Shown one piece after another: positions 1 through 7,160 of a stretch of DNA of 39,530 nt. Both the position numbers and the translations under genes were made by a program. The notes beneath the pieces are model-generated. The model made no database searches and was not told where the DNA came from. It saw nothing but the letters and a program-made list of their open reading frames with translations. This DNA comes from an uncultured bacterium (GTDB lineage Bacteria > Planctomycetota > J058). Location of the stretch: contig CALDQK010000539.1 in the NCBI GenBank assembly GCA_937911525.1, forward strand, positions 1-39,530, read 5' to 3'. How positions within the stretch are numbered: the first letter of the stretch is position 1; each line of letters begins with the position of its first letter.

Positions 1-51
1 CGAGCAGTCCACGGTGAGCACGCGGGGGGCGAGGAGCAGGACGGGATCCAT
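1..51 (-). CDS. 5' end of a gene running off the left edge
   Basis: A minus-strand ATG at 49-51 is preceded by a strong GGAGGAGG ribosome-binding site (read on the minus strand, about 4 nt upstream), and the frame stays open to the window edge. Only 17 codons are visible, beginning MDPVLLLAPRVLTV. That is too little to assign a family. It would be divergent from the lipoprotein gene starting at 262, so the 210 nt between them probably hold promoters for both. No clear -35/-10 pair is visible there. Confidence 0.5.
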   Translation of the reverse strand, partial: MDPVLLLAPRVLTVDCS

Positions 52-261
52 GGACCCTCCTCCGCGAGCCCCTTGAACAAGCCCCGTGCCAAGCCCAAGG
101 CCTGGCGGCGTCAGCAGAGCGGGGCGCGCTCGCCACCCTCGACCTCGCTCCTGCCCAGGGGCCGGGGCCCGCCCGCCCCTGCCGGCGCCGCAACTCGAGC
201 GGCCTCGGCGGCATCGGCTTCGGAACGAGCAGTGCACCTCCTCCGCGCGAGGAGGTGCGCC

Positions 262-882
262 ATGCACTCGCAGACCCCTGTTCGCTCGAGCCTGATCGCC
301 TTGATCCTCTTGGCCTCGACCTCGGGTTGCGCCTTCCTCGAGGGCCTCCAGCGCGACCCTTCCGTCGCCGTGCGAGCGCAGGGCAAGCGCGGGCGAGGCG
401 CGATCCTCGGCCCCAATCGCGTCATGACCGTCCAGCACGTGGTCGGCTCGGCGCGGCGGGTCCGCGTCGGCGCGGGCCTCGAGTGGACCGAGGCCCGGGT
501 CGTGCGCCGCTTCCCCTGCGCGCCTGAGGCCCTGGTCGAGCTGGAGCTCGAGCAGAGCACCCTCGGCTTCAGCGGCTTCGCCGCGGCCCGCTGCGCCCAG
601 CTCGGTCAGGGCGGCCCGGCCTGGATTCACACCCCGCGCGGGCGAATGCCCTGGGGCTCGGCCGAGCTGCGCCGCGGCGACTCGGGCTCGCCGGTGTTCG
701 ACGCGCAGGGCGGCCTGGTCGGCCTCCTCCACGGCCGCGAGCTGTGGAGCGGGCGGCCGATCGCCGTCCAGCTCAGCTCGACGACCTTCGGCGCCGGCCC
801 TCTCGCGCGACGCGCAAACGCCAGCGACGAGCTGCTGGCGCTGGCCCGCGCGCGCGCGCCGCGCCCCCTCCGGCTGCGCTAG
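262..882 (+). CDS. lipoprotein with trypsin-like serine protease fold (H59, E89, S141)
   Basis: The 206-residue product begins with a lipoprotein signal (hydrophobic stretch ending LASTSGC, lipobox Cys at about residue 25), so it is probably envelope-anchored. The ATG at 262 follows a strong AGGAGGTG site; the open frame extends further upstream but without a ribosome-binding site. Residues 50-160 look like a chymotrypsin-fold core: GAILGPNRVMTVQHVV holds the catalytic-type His59 and RRGDSGSPVF holds the nucleophile-type Ser141 with its oxyanion loop. Where the triad Asp is expected (before the ALVELEL strand) the residue is Glu89. Two shorter relatives lie at 2161 and 2644. The gene is tail-to-tail with the YceK-like gene with no gap. 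Protease activity is possible but unproven given the Asp-to-Glu change. Confidence 0.75.
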   Translation: MHSQTPVRSSLIALILLASTSGCAFLEGLQRDPSVAVRAQGKRGRGAILGPNRVMTVQHVVGSARRVRVGAGLEWTEARVVRRFPCAPEALVELELEQSTLGFSGFAAARCAQLGQGGPAWIHTPRGRMPWGSAELRRGDSGSPVFDAQGGLVGLLHGRELWSGRPIAVQLSSTTFGAGPLARRANASDELLALARARAPRPLRLR

Positions 883-1215
883 TCACCCGTCGGTTGGCGC
901 CTCTTCTTCCTCCCCCTCGCAGCGGACCGGCCCACAGCCGGAGCAGCGCCAGCTCGGGTGCAGCGCGAGCATCACTGGCAGCAGCGCCGTGTCGACGCCG
1001 AGGGTCAGCGGCAGCTCGAAGAGCAGGATCACCCCAATGTTGCTGCTGCCCTCGCCGAGCCGCCGGATCCCCAGGTCGTGAGCGACCATGGCGACGCTGA
1101 CCCGCGTCGCCCCGTAGGGCCTGCGGGAGCAGGTCAGCCCGAGCGCGGTGGCGCAGCCCCCCTGCGCCAGCGCGGCCGCGGCGAGGAGCGTCAGGACGAG
1201 TCGGCGAGATCGCAT
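883..1215 (-). CDS. YceK/YidQ-like small lipoprotein
   Basis: A 110-residue product with a short signal peptide ending AALAQGGC, giving a lipobox Cys at about residue 21. Downstream it has the layout of the YceK/YidQ (DUF1375) lipoprotein family: a YGATRVSV segment followed by a conserved hydrophobic block with ELPLTLGVDTALLP. Family members are small lipoproteins of unknown biochemical function. The C-terminal tail has an acidic EGEEEE run. The stop codon directly abuts the stop of the convergent protease-like gene at 882. The family assignment rests on pattern recognition of the P-L-x(4)-D-x-x-L-L-P block. Confidence 0.65.
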   Translation of the reverse strand: MRSRRLVLTLLAAAALAQGGCATALGLTCSRRPYGATRVSVAMVAHDLGIRRLGEGSSNIGVILLFELPLTLGVDTALLPVMLALHPSWRCSGCGPVRCEGEEEEAPTDG

Positions 1216-1695
1216 GGCCTCAGGGTGAAGGCTCGCTGCCCTGCGAGCGGCTCAATCCCACGAATCGACTCGATAACCACGGAGGTCAGCTCTCGTCGCG
1301 CCGGACTCGTCCCGCCCAGGCGCGCTCACCAGGTGCCCTACTCCCCTCGTCGCGGGAAGTGCACTCGGGATCGGATCGCTCACGTCCGAACAAGCCGCAG
1401 GGGACAGGCGCTCTCACTCGCCCACCTCGAGCGAATAAGGGGAGTAGAGCGCCCGAATGATCAAGGCGCTCCCGCCGACCCTCCCCCTGCGCTCTGCCCC
1501 CGTTTAGCGGAACCCAAAGTGGGGGGCTGGGGGGCTCGCCCCCCAGAAATACAGTCGCCTGGCGCCTCTGGGGGGAGGAGGCGCCAGGCGACCAGCGGAG
1601 AGGGGGTGGAAAGAAGGGTGGAAGGAGCGGGGGCGCGAAGTCACGAACGCGAGTGCACTCGCGGACCTACGCGCCCCCCAGGTTGGAGTGGCGGG
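1216..1695. other. 480-nt gap without a convincing gene
   Basis: Between the start of the YceK-like gene and the end of the small membrane protein gene no open frame has both a ribosome-binding site and recognisable protein character. Its only obvious structures are the two adjacent strong hairpins at 1527-1592. The rest should hold the promoter of the minus-strand gene starting at 1215; no clear -35/-10 pair is seen. Confidence 0.5.
1527..1592 (-). terminator. double hairpin, probable terminator of the 1696-1902 gene
   Basis: Two perfect inverted repeats lie back to back. One has arms at 1554-1568 and 1578-1592 (15 bp, 9-nt loop). The other spans 1527-1546 (8-9 bp with a tiny loop). Read on the minus strand, the 15-bp stem is followed by TGTATTTCT, a short U-rich tail, about 100 nt after the stop at 1696. 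A terminator for that gene is the simplest reading. No T-tract follows on the plus strand. Confidence 0.5.
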
Positions 1696-1902
1696 CTAGG
1701 CGATCAGGCCGAGGAACCACCACTGGAAGGCGAGGCCGGCGACGAGGAGGCCGGCGGCGACGAGGCGGGCCCGAGCGACGCGGGCGGCGGGGGAGAGGTC
1801 TCGCGGCGCCTGGTCGAGGAACTGGCGCAGGAGCTCGTCTTCGCTGAAGGAGCGGCGCGGCCGGGTGACTTGGCGGCGTGAGAATGCAGCGGTGTTCGAC
1901 AT
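1696..1902 (-). CDS. small single-pass membrane protein, 68 aa
   Basis: The ATG at 1902 is preceded by AGGAGA at good spacing on the minus strand, and most codons end in G or C like neighbouring genes. Residues 1-45 are charged (arginine-rich, then FSEDELLRQFLDQAP). Residues 46-68 form one hydrophobic segment with a WWF aromatic cluster that reaches the C terminus, typical of a tail-anchored or small inner-membrane protein. No family is recognised. It is divergent from the lipoprotein gene at 2161. A larger open frame extends upstream but lacks protein character, so this start is preferred. Confidence 0.6.
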   Translation of the reverse strand: MSNTAAFSRRQVTRPRRSFSEDELLRQFLDQAPRDLSPAARVARARLVAAGLLVAGLAFQWWFLGLIA

Positions 1903-2092
1903 GTCTGTCTCTCCTGGTGCGAAGTCCCAGTGCAAGAGGGCGGCCACAGCGCAACTCGCGCTGCTGCGTTCGAGGCGGGGCGCTAGCACCCGCGTCGGCC
2001 ACCCCTGGCGCGGTGTCTCCGCCCCTCTTGGCTTCGCCCCCGCCCCTCCAGAGGCGCGCGCGCCCCTGGGGCAGGACCCGCGCGAGCCCCGC

Positions 2093-2104
2093 TCTGCATG
2101 CAGA
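2093..2104. promoter_or_regulatory. 12-bp palindrome, possible operator
   Basis: TCTGCATGCAGA is a perfect 12-bp palindrome about 57 nt upstream of the lipoprotein gene at 2161, in the divergent interval 1903-2160. It could bind a dimeric regulator. No repeat of it was noticed elsewhere, so this is weak evidence. Confidence 0.2.
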
Positions 2105-2160
2105 TCAAGGAGTTGAGCTCGGGCCCGCGCTGTGCCTGAGCGCTGGTCATGGAGGTCACT

Positions 2161-2634
2161 ATGACGAGCGCACGCACGACGAGGACGAGCCGGCAGCTCC
2201 CCGCGCTCTTGTTGGCCGTGGCGGGCCTGCTCCCTTGCGGCTGCGCCAGCTCGGACGCGACCCTGGCGGCCCGCTCGGCCGACTACGGTCACTGCGTCGC
2301 GCTGGGGCCAGGCCGAGTGGCGACCGTCGAGCACGTGACCAGCCGCGCAGGGCGCTTGGAGGTGCGCGACGGCCGCACCTGGCGCAGCGGGCAGACGGTC
2401 AGCAGCGTGCCCTTGCCGACCCTCCCCTGGCGCGACGCGGTGGTCGAGGTCGAGGTGCCGGGCTACTCGCCGCGCCCCGCCGAGTGGCAGCGCCTGGGCG
2501 CCGACGACGCCGGCCGCGGGGTCTACATCCGCGAGGGCGGGCGCTGGGTCTGCGTCGGGATCTACCTGGGCGACTCGCAGCGGAGCGCCGCGATCGGCGT
2601 GTTCGCTCCCCCTCACCCGAGCTGGACTCCCTAG
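2161..2634 (+). CDS. trypsin-fold-like lipoprotein, nucleophile Ser replaced (H58, D92, A117)
   Basis: A 157-residue lipoprotein (signal ending AGLLPCGC). The ATG at 2161 is chosen because GGAGGT sits 5-6 nt upstream; the in-frame ATG at 2149 has none. It aligns with the 262-882 product: GPGRVATVEHVT keeps the His (58), LPWRDAVVEVEV has Asp92 at the triad position, but the GDSG motif has become ADDAGRGVYI, with Ala117 where Ser should be. It should therefore be catalytically dead as a serine protease. It is about 50 residues shorter than the first paralogue because of a compact C-terminal half. The next paralogue begins 9 nt after its stop, so the two are probably co-transcribed. Confidence 0.7.
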   Translation: MTSARTTRTSRQLPALLLAVAGLLPCGCASSDATLAARSADYGHCVALGPGRVATVEHVTSRAGRLEVRDGRTWRSGQTVSSVPLPTLPWRDAVVEVEVPGYSPRPAEWQRLGADDAGRGVYIREGGRWVCVGIYLGDSQRSAAIGVFAPPHPSWTP

Positions 2635-2643
2635 GAGGGCGCC

Positions 2644-3120
2644 ATGAGCCCCAACCCCAGCCTGACTTCGCTCGCCGCCTCGCTCAGCCTCCTGGTCTCG
2701 CTGACCGGCTGCGGCGCGGTCGCTCCCTTGCCCAGCGACCCGGCGGACCTCAGCTTCGACCGCGGCCACGGCGTGCCCCTCGGCGGCGAGCGCGTAGCGA
2801 CCACGGCCCGCGTCGCCGCGGGTGAGCCGCACGCAGGCGAGCCGCTCGTGCGCCACGAGCTGCCCGCCATGCGCGGACGCGAGGCCATCGTCGAGCTGCG
2901 CGTCCCCGGCCTGAGCGCGGCCTGCGTCCCCCTGCGCCGGCTAGGACCCGGCGACTCCGGGCGCGGGGTCTACGTGAAGATCGAGGGGCGCTGGCGCTGC
3001 ATCGGCCTCTATCTGGGCCGGCGCTGGCCAAAGGGGCGCGAGGACCAGGCGGTGAACGTGTTCGCCCACCCGCTCCCCGACTGGCTCGGGGCTCGCGAGC
3101 GAGACTTCCTCCAGCCCTGA
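2644..3120 (+). CDS. trypsin-fold-like lipoprotein, catalytic His replaced (R56, E80, S105)
   Basis: A 158-residue lipoprotein (signal ending LVSLTGC) with AGGAGG before its ATG, 9 nt after the preceding paralogue. Its alignment to that paralogue is clear: GHGVPLGGERVATTARV against GHCVALGPGRVATVEHV, and GPGDSGRGVYV against GADDAGRGVYI. The Ser of GDSG (105) is retained, but the His position is Arg56 and the Asp position is Glu80, so serine-protease catalysis is not expected. Both short paralogues share GRW-C-GLYLG/GIYLG and a C-terminal VFA-P-P-W block. The role is unknown: a binding or scaffold protein of the envelope is an inference. Confidence 0.7.
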   Translation: MSPNPSLTSLAASLSLLVSLTGCGAVAPLPSDPADLSFDRGHGVPLGGERVATTARVAAGEPHAGEPLVRHELPAMRGREAIVELRVPGLSAACVPLRRLGPGDSGRGVYVKIEGRWRCIGLYLGRRWPKGREDQAVNVFAHPLPDWLGARERDFLQP

Positions 3121-3180
3121 GCGTCAGCTGCCTCGGGCGAGCTTGCCCTGCCTTCGCCCAGGCCCGATCCTCGGCGATCC

Positions 3181-4020
3181 GTGAAGCTCGCTCACCTCTC
3201 CGACCATCACTACGACGGCACCCCCCAGCGGCGGGACCTCTTCCTGCGCGCGCTCGAGGGGGCACGAGCCCGCGGCGCCGACCACCTCCTGCTCGCAGGT
3301 GACCTCGTCGACTACGCCGACCGCGGCCACTTGAGCGAGGTCGCCGAGCTCCTGCGCGAGACCGGCTGGTGGGACCCCGCGCGCGCGACGGTCTTGCCAG
3401 GCAACCACGACCTCTACCGTCACTCGGCGCCCCACCTCGTCCGCAGCCTGCTGGGCGGACTGCCCAGCCTCACGCGCACCCGCGCGACCTTCGACGAGCT
3501 CTTCGGCGAGCTGATGGGGACCCGCGTCGCCGAGCCCACGCTGCCTGCGCTCAAGCCCCTCGACTCCGAGTGGACGCTGCTGCTCCTGGACACCGTGATC
3601 CGCACCCACCGCTTCGACCTCCTCGGCTCCTGGCGCGGCGACCTCGACGCCACCCTGAGCGAGCCCACCCTCGAGGCGATCCACGCCGCCGCGCCCAGGC
3701 GCCTGGTCGTCGCGGGTCACCACTTCCCCCTCCCCCAGTCCCGCGCCGCGACCGCGCTCCTGCGCGGCACGGCCTTCGTCGACCCGGGCTTCGCCGAGCT
3801 CGAGGGCTTGCTGGAGCGCTTGAGCCCGCGCCCAGCGCTCTACCTCTGCGGGCACATTCACGCCTGGCCAGCCGGCCAGCCGCCGGCCTTCGACACCGAG
3901 CGCGTGAGCGAGGTCCCCGTCTACTGCCAGGGCCGGACCGGCGGCTGGGTGGACATCGAGCCGAGCTGGACCCTGCACGTCCTCGGCGAGCGGGTCGAGT
4001 CGGAGCTGGTTCCGCTCTAG
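3181..4020 (+). CDS. calcineurin-like metallophosphoesterase
   Basis: The 279-residue product carries the metallophosphoesterase motif series in order: D8-x-H10 near the N terminus (LSDHHYD), GDLVD at about 40, GNHDL at about 79, GHH at about 180 and GHIHAW at about 224, which supply the two-metal ligands. No signal peptide or membrane segment is seen, so it is cytoplasmic. It starts with GTG at 3181, 60 nt after the lipoprotein gene, without a strong ribosome-binding site; the start is chosen because the conserved KLAHLSD strand begins there. The substrate cannot be told from sequence (phosphodiester or phosphomonoester of a nucleotide or lipid). Confidence 0.85.
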   Translation: MKLAHLSDHHYDGTPQRRDLFLRALEGARARGADHLLLAGDLVDYADRGHLSEVAELLRETGWWDPARATVLPGNHDLYRHSAPHLVRSLLGGLPSLTRTRATFDELFGELMGTRVAEPTLPALKPLDSEWTLLLLDTVIRTHRFDLLGSWRGDLDATLSEPTLEAIHAAAPRRLVVAGHHFPLPQSRAATALLRGTAFVDPGFAELEGLLERLSPRPALYLCGHIHAWPAGQPPAFDTERVSEVPVYCQGRTGGWVDIEPSWTLHVLGERVESELVPL

Positions 4021-4112
4021 GTGCCGGGGCTGTCGGCTCAGCGGGGCAGCAGGAGAGCGCTCTCATGAAGACCTCATGCTGATCTCGAGGTCGGCGTGAC
4101 TAGCTTCGCGTC

Positions 4113-6014
4113 ATGCAAGCTGCCCTCACCCGTGAAGAGGTGGTCCAGGAAACGCGCGCCCCTCAGACGCGCTGGCTCGGCTACTACCTGCTGCTGACCT
4201 ATCCCGCGCTCCTGGCCACCATGGGGCTCCTCCTGCGCGACGTGGGCGAGATCGAGACCGCCGGCGCGATGTTCCTCGGGGCCGTGTTCCTCACCTACGG
4301 CTGCACCTACCTGCTCCCCCTGGCGGCGGCGCTGGGGCTAGGCGCCTGGCTCGCGTCCCGCCTGGGCCGCGCCGGTGGCTGGCTGCTCGGGGCGCTCGCG
4401 ATCGGCGGGGCGGGCGCGCTGCAGTTCGGGATCTACCTCGACGCCTACCTGCACCACGTGTTCGGGTTCCACGTGAACGGGTTCGTGCTGAACGTGATCA
4501 CGACGCCTGGCGGCCTGCGGGCGACGGGCGGGAACAACAGCACCTGGCTGACCTTGGCCGCGATCGGCGCGGGGCTGGTCACGACGCAGGGGCTCCTGGC
4601 CTTGCTGGCCCACAGGCTCGCCGCCTCGCACCCCTTGCGAGGTCGCGCCCGCTGGTTGGCGCTTGCGGCGGGGCTGCTCTTGGCGCTGGGCCTGGGCGAG
4701 CGGGCCGCCTACGGCCTGGCCCGCTTCTACCGCTTTCCCCCCGTCCTGGTCGCGTCCCGCGCGCTGCCGCTCTACGTGCCGGTCACCTTCAACAAGCTGT
4801 TGAAGCGCGCTGGGCTGGAGCAGCCACGCGCGCCGGAGGGGCTGCGCCTCAGCGAGCAGATTCGGCTGCGCTACCCCCTGGAGCCCCTCGCGCGGCGGGC
4901 GGACGCGCAGGATTACAACGTGGTGTGGTTGGTCGCAGAGTCCCTCCGCGCCGACGCGCTGGAGGTGATGCCGCGAACTCGGGCCTTCGCCGATCGCCAC
5001 GCGCTGCGCTTCACCCACCACCTCAGCGGCGGGAACGGCACTCGTTGGGGCATGTTCAGCATGTTCTACGGGCTCTACGGGAACCTCTGGCACGCCTTCC
5101 TCGACGAGCGGCGAGGTCCGGTCCTGATCGACGAGGTCGTGTCCCGCGGCTACCAGCTCTCGATCAACACGAGCGCGCGCTTCAGCTACCCCGAGTTCGA
5201 CGCCACGCTCTTCTCGGCCGTCCCGCGGGATCGCCTGCACGAGAGCGACGCCGACGCGACCACGGGCTGGAGCTGCGATCGCGACAACGTGACGCGGATC
5301 CTCGACTTCCTCGACGGGCGGGACCCCCAGCGGCCCTTCTTCGCCTTCCAGTTCTTCGAGTCGACGCACGCGCCCTACTCCTTCCCCGCGGAGGCGCCGC
5401 TGCACGACGACTACACGCGCGAATACAACTACGTCGCGGTGGACATGCAGGCCGAGGCGAAGGGGCTGCACGCTCGCTTCGAGAACGCGGCGCACTACCT
5501 CGACTCGCAGCTGAACCGGCTCTTCGCGGGCCTCGAGGAGCGGGGCCTCCTGGAGCGCACGATCGTGATCGTGACCGGCGACCACGGCGAGGAGTTCATG
5601 GAGCACGGTCGCATGGGGCACAACTCGCAGTTCTCGGACGAGCAGATCCGAGTTCCGCTCCTGCTCCACGTCCCCGGCCGAGGGCCGGCCGTGGTCGAGA
5701 GCCTGAGCAGCCACCTGGACCTGCCGGCGACCGTGCTGACCGCGCTGGGGGTGAGCACCCCCGCGAAGAGCTACTCCCTGGGGCAAGACCTGATCGGCGC
5801 AGCGCCCCGCAGCTGGGCGGTGCTCTCCGACTGGTCGCACGTGGCCTACGTGGACCGCGAGCACGTCGCGACCTACTCCCTGCAAGGCTTCGACGAGCGC
5901 CAGGGAGTCAGGACCCGGGCCGGGCTCCCGCTCGCCCAGCCCCAGCGCTTCGAGCAGGAGATCCAGCCCCGGCTGATGGAGATCATGACCGGGCTGCGCC
6001 GCTTCTCCCGCTGA
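4113..6014 (+). CDS. YejM/LTA-synthase-like membrane sulfatase-fold protein
   Basis: The 633-residue protein has about five transmembrane helices in residues 20-205 and a sulfatase/alkaline-phosphatase-fold domain from about 270 to 560, expected on the periplasmic side. The NGFVLNV segment between helices, ESLRADAL, the GGNGTRWGMFSMFYG block with the usual Thr site, and GDHGEEFMEHGRMGHN all resemble the YejM (PbgA/LapC, DUF3413-sulfatase) group rather than secreted sulfatases. YejM in enterobacteria senses LPS and controls LpxC turnover; related LtaS proteins transfer phosphoglycerol. Which role applies here is not decidable. The gene is monocistronic and ends 56 nt before the tRNA-Sec gene. 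Confidence 0.75.
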   Translation: MQAALTREEVVQETRAPQTRWLGYYLLLTYPALLATMGLLLRDVGEIETAGAMFLGAVFLTYGCTYLLPLAAALGLGAWLASRLGRAGGWLLGALAIGGAGALQFGIYLDAYLHHVFGFHVNGFVLNVITTPGGLRATGGNNSTWLTLAAIGAGLVTTQGLLALLAHRLAASHPLRGRARWLALAAGLLLALGLGERAAYGLARFYRFPPVLVASRALPLYVPVTFNKLLKRAGLEQPRAPEGLRLSEQIRLRYPLEPLARRADAQDYNVVWLVAESLRADALEVMPRTRAFADRHALRFTHHLSGGNGTRWGMFSMFYGLYGNLWHAFLDERRGPVLIDEVVSRGYQLSINTSARFSYPEFDATLFSAVPRDRLHESDADATTGWSCDRDNVTRILDFLDGRDPQRPFFAFQFFESTHAPYSFPAEAPLHDDYTREYNYVAVDMQAEAKGLHARFENAAHYLDSQLNRLFAGLEERGLLERTIVIVTGDHGEEFMEHGRMGHNSQFSDEQIRVPLLLHVPGRGPAVVESLSSHLDLPATVLTALGVSTPAKSYSLGQDLIGAAPRSWAVLSDWSHVAYVDREHVATYSLQGFDERQGVRTRAGLPLAQPQRFEQEIQPRLMEIMTGLRRFSR

Positions 6015-6070
6015 GCGAGCGCCTGCGCGGGTTGCGCCCCGGCGGGCTGAGCATGACAATCGCGGCACGC

Positions 6071-6167
6071 GGGGCCCAATGTCGGCTGGTGTCGGCCACG
6101 GTCTTCAAAACCGCTGGGCCTGGCGAACAACCAGGTCGCTCTGTTCGATTCGGAGTGGGCCCCGCCA
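6071..6167 (+). tRNA. selC: tRNA-Sec (anticodon UCA)
   Basis: The segment folds as a bacterial selenocysteine tRNA. It has an 8-bp acceptor stem (GGGGCCCA with TGGGCCCC), a 6-bp D stem closed on a UGGU tetraloop (GUCGGC on both sides, using two G-U pairs), an anticodon loop CUUCAAA with UCA at the anticodon, a long variable arm (GGCCUGG with CCAGGUC) and a 5-bp T stem with loop UUCGAUU. This is followed by discriminator G and encoded CCA. The 8+5 acceptor/T arrangement, 6-bp D stem and UCA anticodon are diagnostic. The outermost anticodon pair is A-C. Its presence means the host decodes UGA as selenocysteine somewhere. Its 3' portion serves as the island attachment site. Confidence 0.95.
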
Positions 6168-6171
6168 ACGA
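6099..6171 (+). repeat. attL: left 73-bp direct repeat within tRNA-Sec
   Basis: The repeat starts at CGGTCTTCAAAACCG of the anticodon arm and runs through the variable arm, T arm and CCA to 6171. It is identical to 16335-16407; the next base differs (A here, G at right). On this side it completes an intact tRNA-Sec, so host function is preserved after integration. Confidence 0.95.
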
Positions 6172-6178
6172 ACTACAG

Positions 6179-6218
6179 CGCCCCGAGGCTTGGAACGCAG
6201 GTCTCGGGGCGTTGTTCT
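6179..6218 (+). terminator. intrinsic terminator after tRNA-Sec
   Basis: A perfect 9-bp inverted repeat, CGCCCCGAG at 6179-6187 and CTCGGGGCG at 6203-6211, is followed by TTGTTCT. It lies 12 nt after the tRNA. A structurally equivalent hairpin follows the right-hand repeat at 16423-16454. The left one belongs to the island end and the right one to the original chromosomal side, or the reverse. Confidence 0.7.
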
Positions 6219-6337
6219 AAGTGCCCTGGTTGCGACCTCCTCGGGCTGACCGAGGGCACGATTTGCCCACAGTGCAGTCCACGGCATGAAGTGCCGACGC
6301 CGTTGCTCAGGTGCAGCCCCACCGGCATAGTCGAGGT

Positions 6338-7156
6338 ATGCGCCGTCCGACCTGGTTGATCGAAGCGAACGTCTACGGAGTGGACTCTCAAGCGCTCCAG
6401 GACGAGATCCGGCACCAGGGCATGACGGTTCAGGTGGTGAAGCCGAACGTCGGGGCACCGCCGCCACGAGACCTGCTGGGAGCCGAGCAGCTTTCGCCGG
6501 ACGGTTGTGTCGTCTTCCTCGGAACCCTGCCCGTGATGGAGCACATCCAACGGACGAAGCGCTGGAGGCCAGGGGGCTGGTGCTCCTTCGACAAGCTGTC
6601 GTGCTCTACCTACTACTCCTACTTCGGCCCCTTCCTGCTGAACCAGAACTACACGCTCCTTCCCTGTTCCGAGGTGATCCGTCACGCGAAGCGGCTAGGC
6701 AGTGAGTTCGGGAAGGAGGGGAAGGTCTTCATTCGGCCCGATACCGTCCGGAAGATCTTCAAGGGCGCCGTGGTGAGTGCCCATGCTCTTGAGCAAGCCC
6801 TTGCGTCCGCTCGGTACGACCCAACCCAACTTGTGCTGGTCGCGGAGCCTCAAGAGGTTGTTCGGGAGTGGCGTCTGGTCGTCGCCAACGGCGAGGTGGT
6901 TGCGGCGAGCCAGTACTACGAAGGCGGGAAGGTGGCTCGTTCGGCTGGTTGCCCCAGCGAAGTGCGCGCCTTCGCAGAGAGAGCGCTGTCGTCCGTCTCT
7001 TGGAGGCCCGACCCCCTCTTCGTCCTCGACGTGTGCGAAAGCCAGGACGAGCTTCGCCTCGTGGAACTGAACAGCTTCAGTTGCTCGGGCCTCTACGAGT
7101 GCGACAAGGCAGCGGTGATCTCTGCTGCCGCCGAGTGCGCGAGCAAGACCTGGTAG
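6338..7156 (+). CDS. ATP-grasp protein, R2K/DUF4343-like
   Basis: A 272-residue cytoplasmic protein. The C-terminal half has ATP-grasp features: KVFIRPDTVRKIFKG near residue 128 (nucleotide-binding Lys/Arg region), an acidic-strand pair VREWRLVVANGEVVAAS, and a terminal VLDVCES...LRLVELNSFSCSGLY, where the E-x-N pair supplies metal ligands. This layout resembles the R2K-clade ATP-grasp domains (DUF4343) found in phages and islands, which are predicted to ligate or modify peptides; no substrate is known. The ATG at 6338 begins the conserved-looking MRRPTWLIEANVYG strand, with GAGGT immediately before it. A GTG at 6311 is an alternative start. The gene ends 4 nt before the convergent integrase and is the first island gene after attL. 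Confidence 0.7.
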   Translation: MRRPTWLIEANVYGVDSQALQDEIRHQGMTVQVVKPNVGAPPPRDLLGAEQLSPDGCVVFLGTLPVMEHIQRTKRWRPGGWCSFDKLSCSTYYSYFGPFLLNQNYTLLPCSEVIRHAKRLGSEFGKEGKVFIRPDTVRKIFKGAVVSAHALEQALASARYDPTQLVLVAEPQEVVREWRLVVANGEVVAASQYYEGGKVARSAGCPSEVRAFAERALSSVSWRPDPLFVLDVCESQDELRLVELNSFSCSGLYECDKAAVISAAAECASKTW

Positions 7157-7160
7157 CCAG

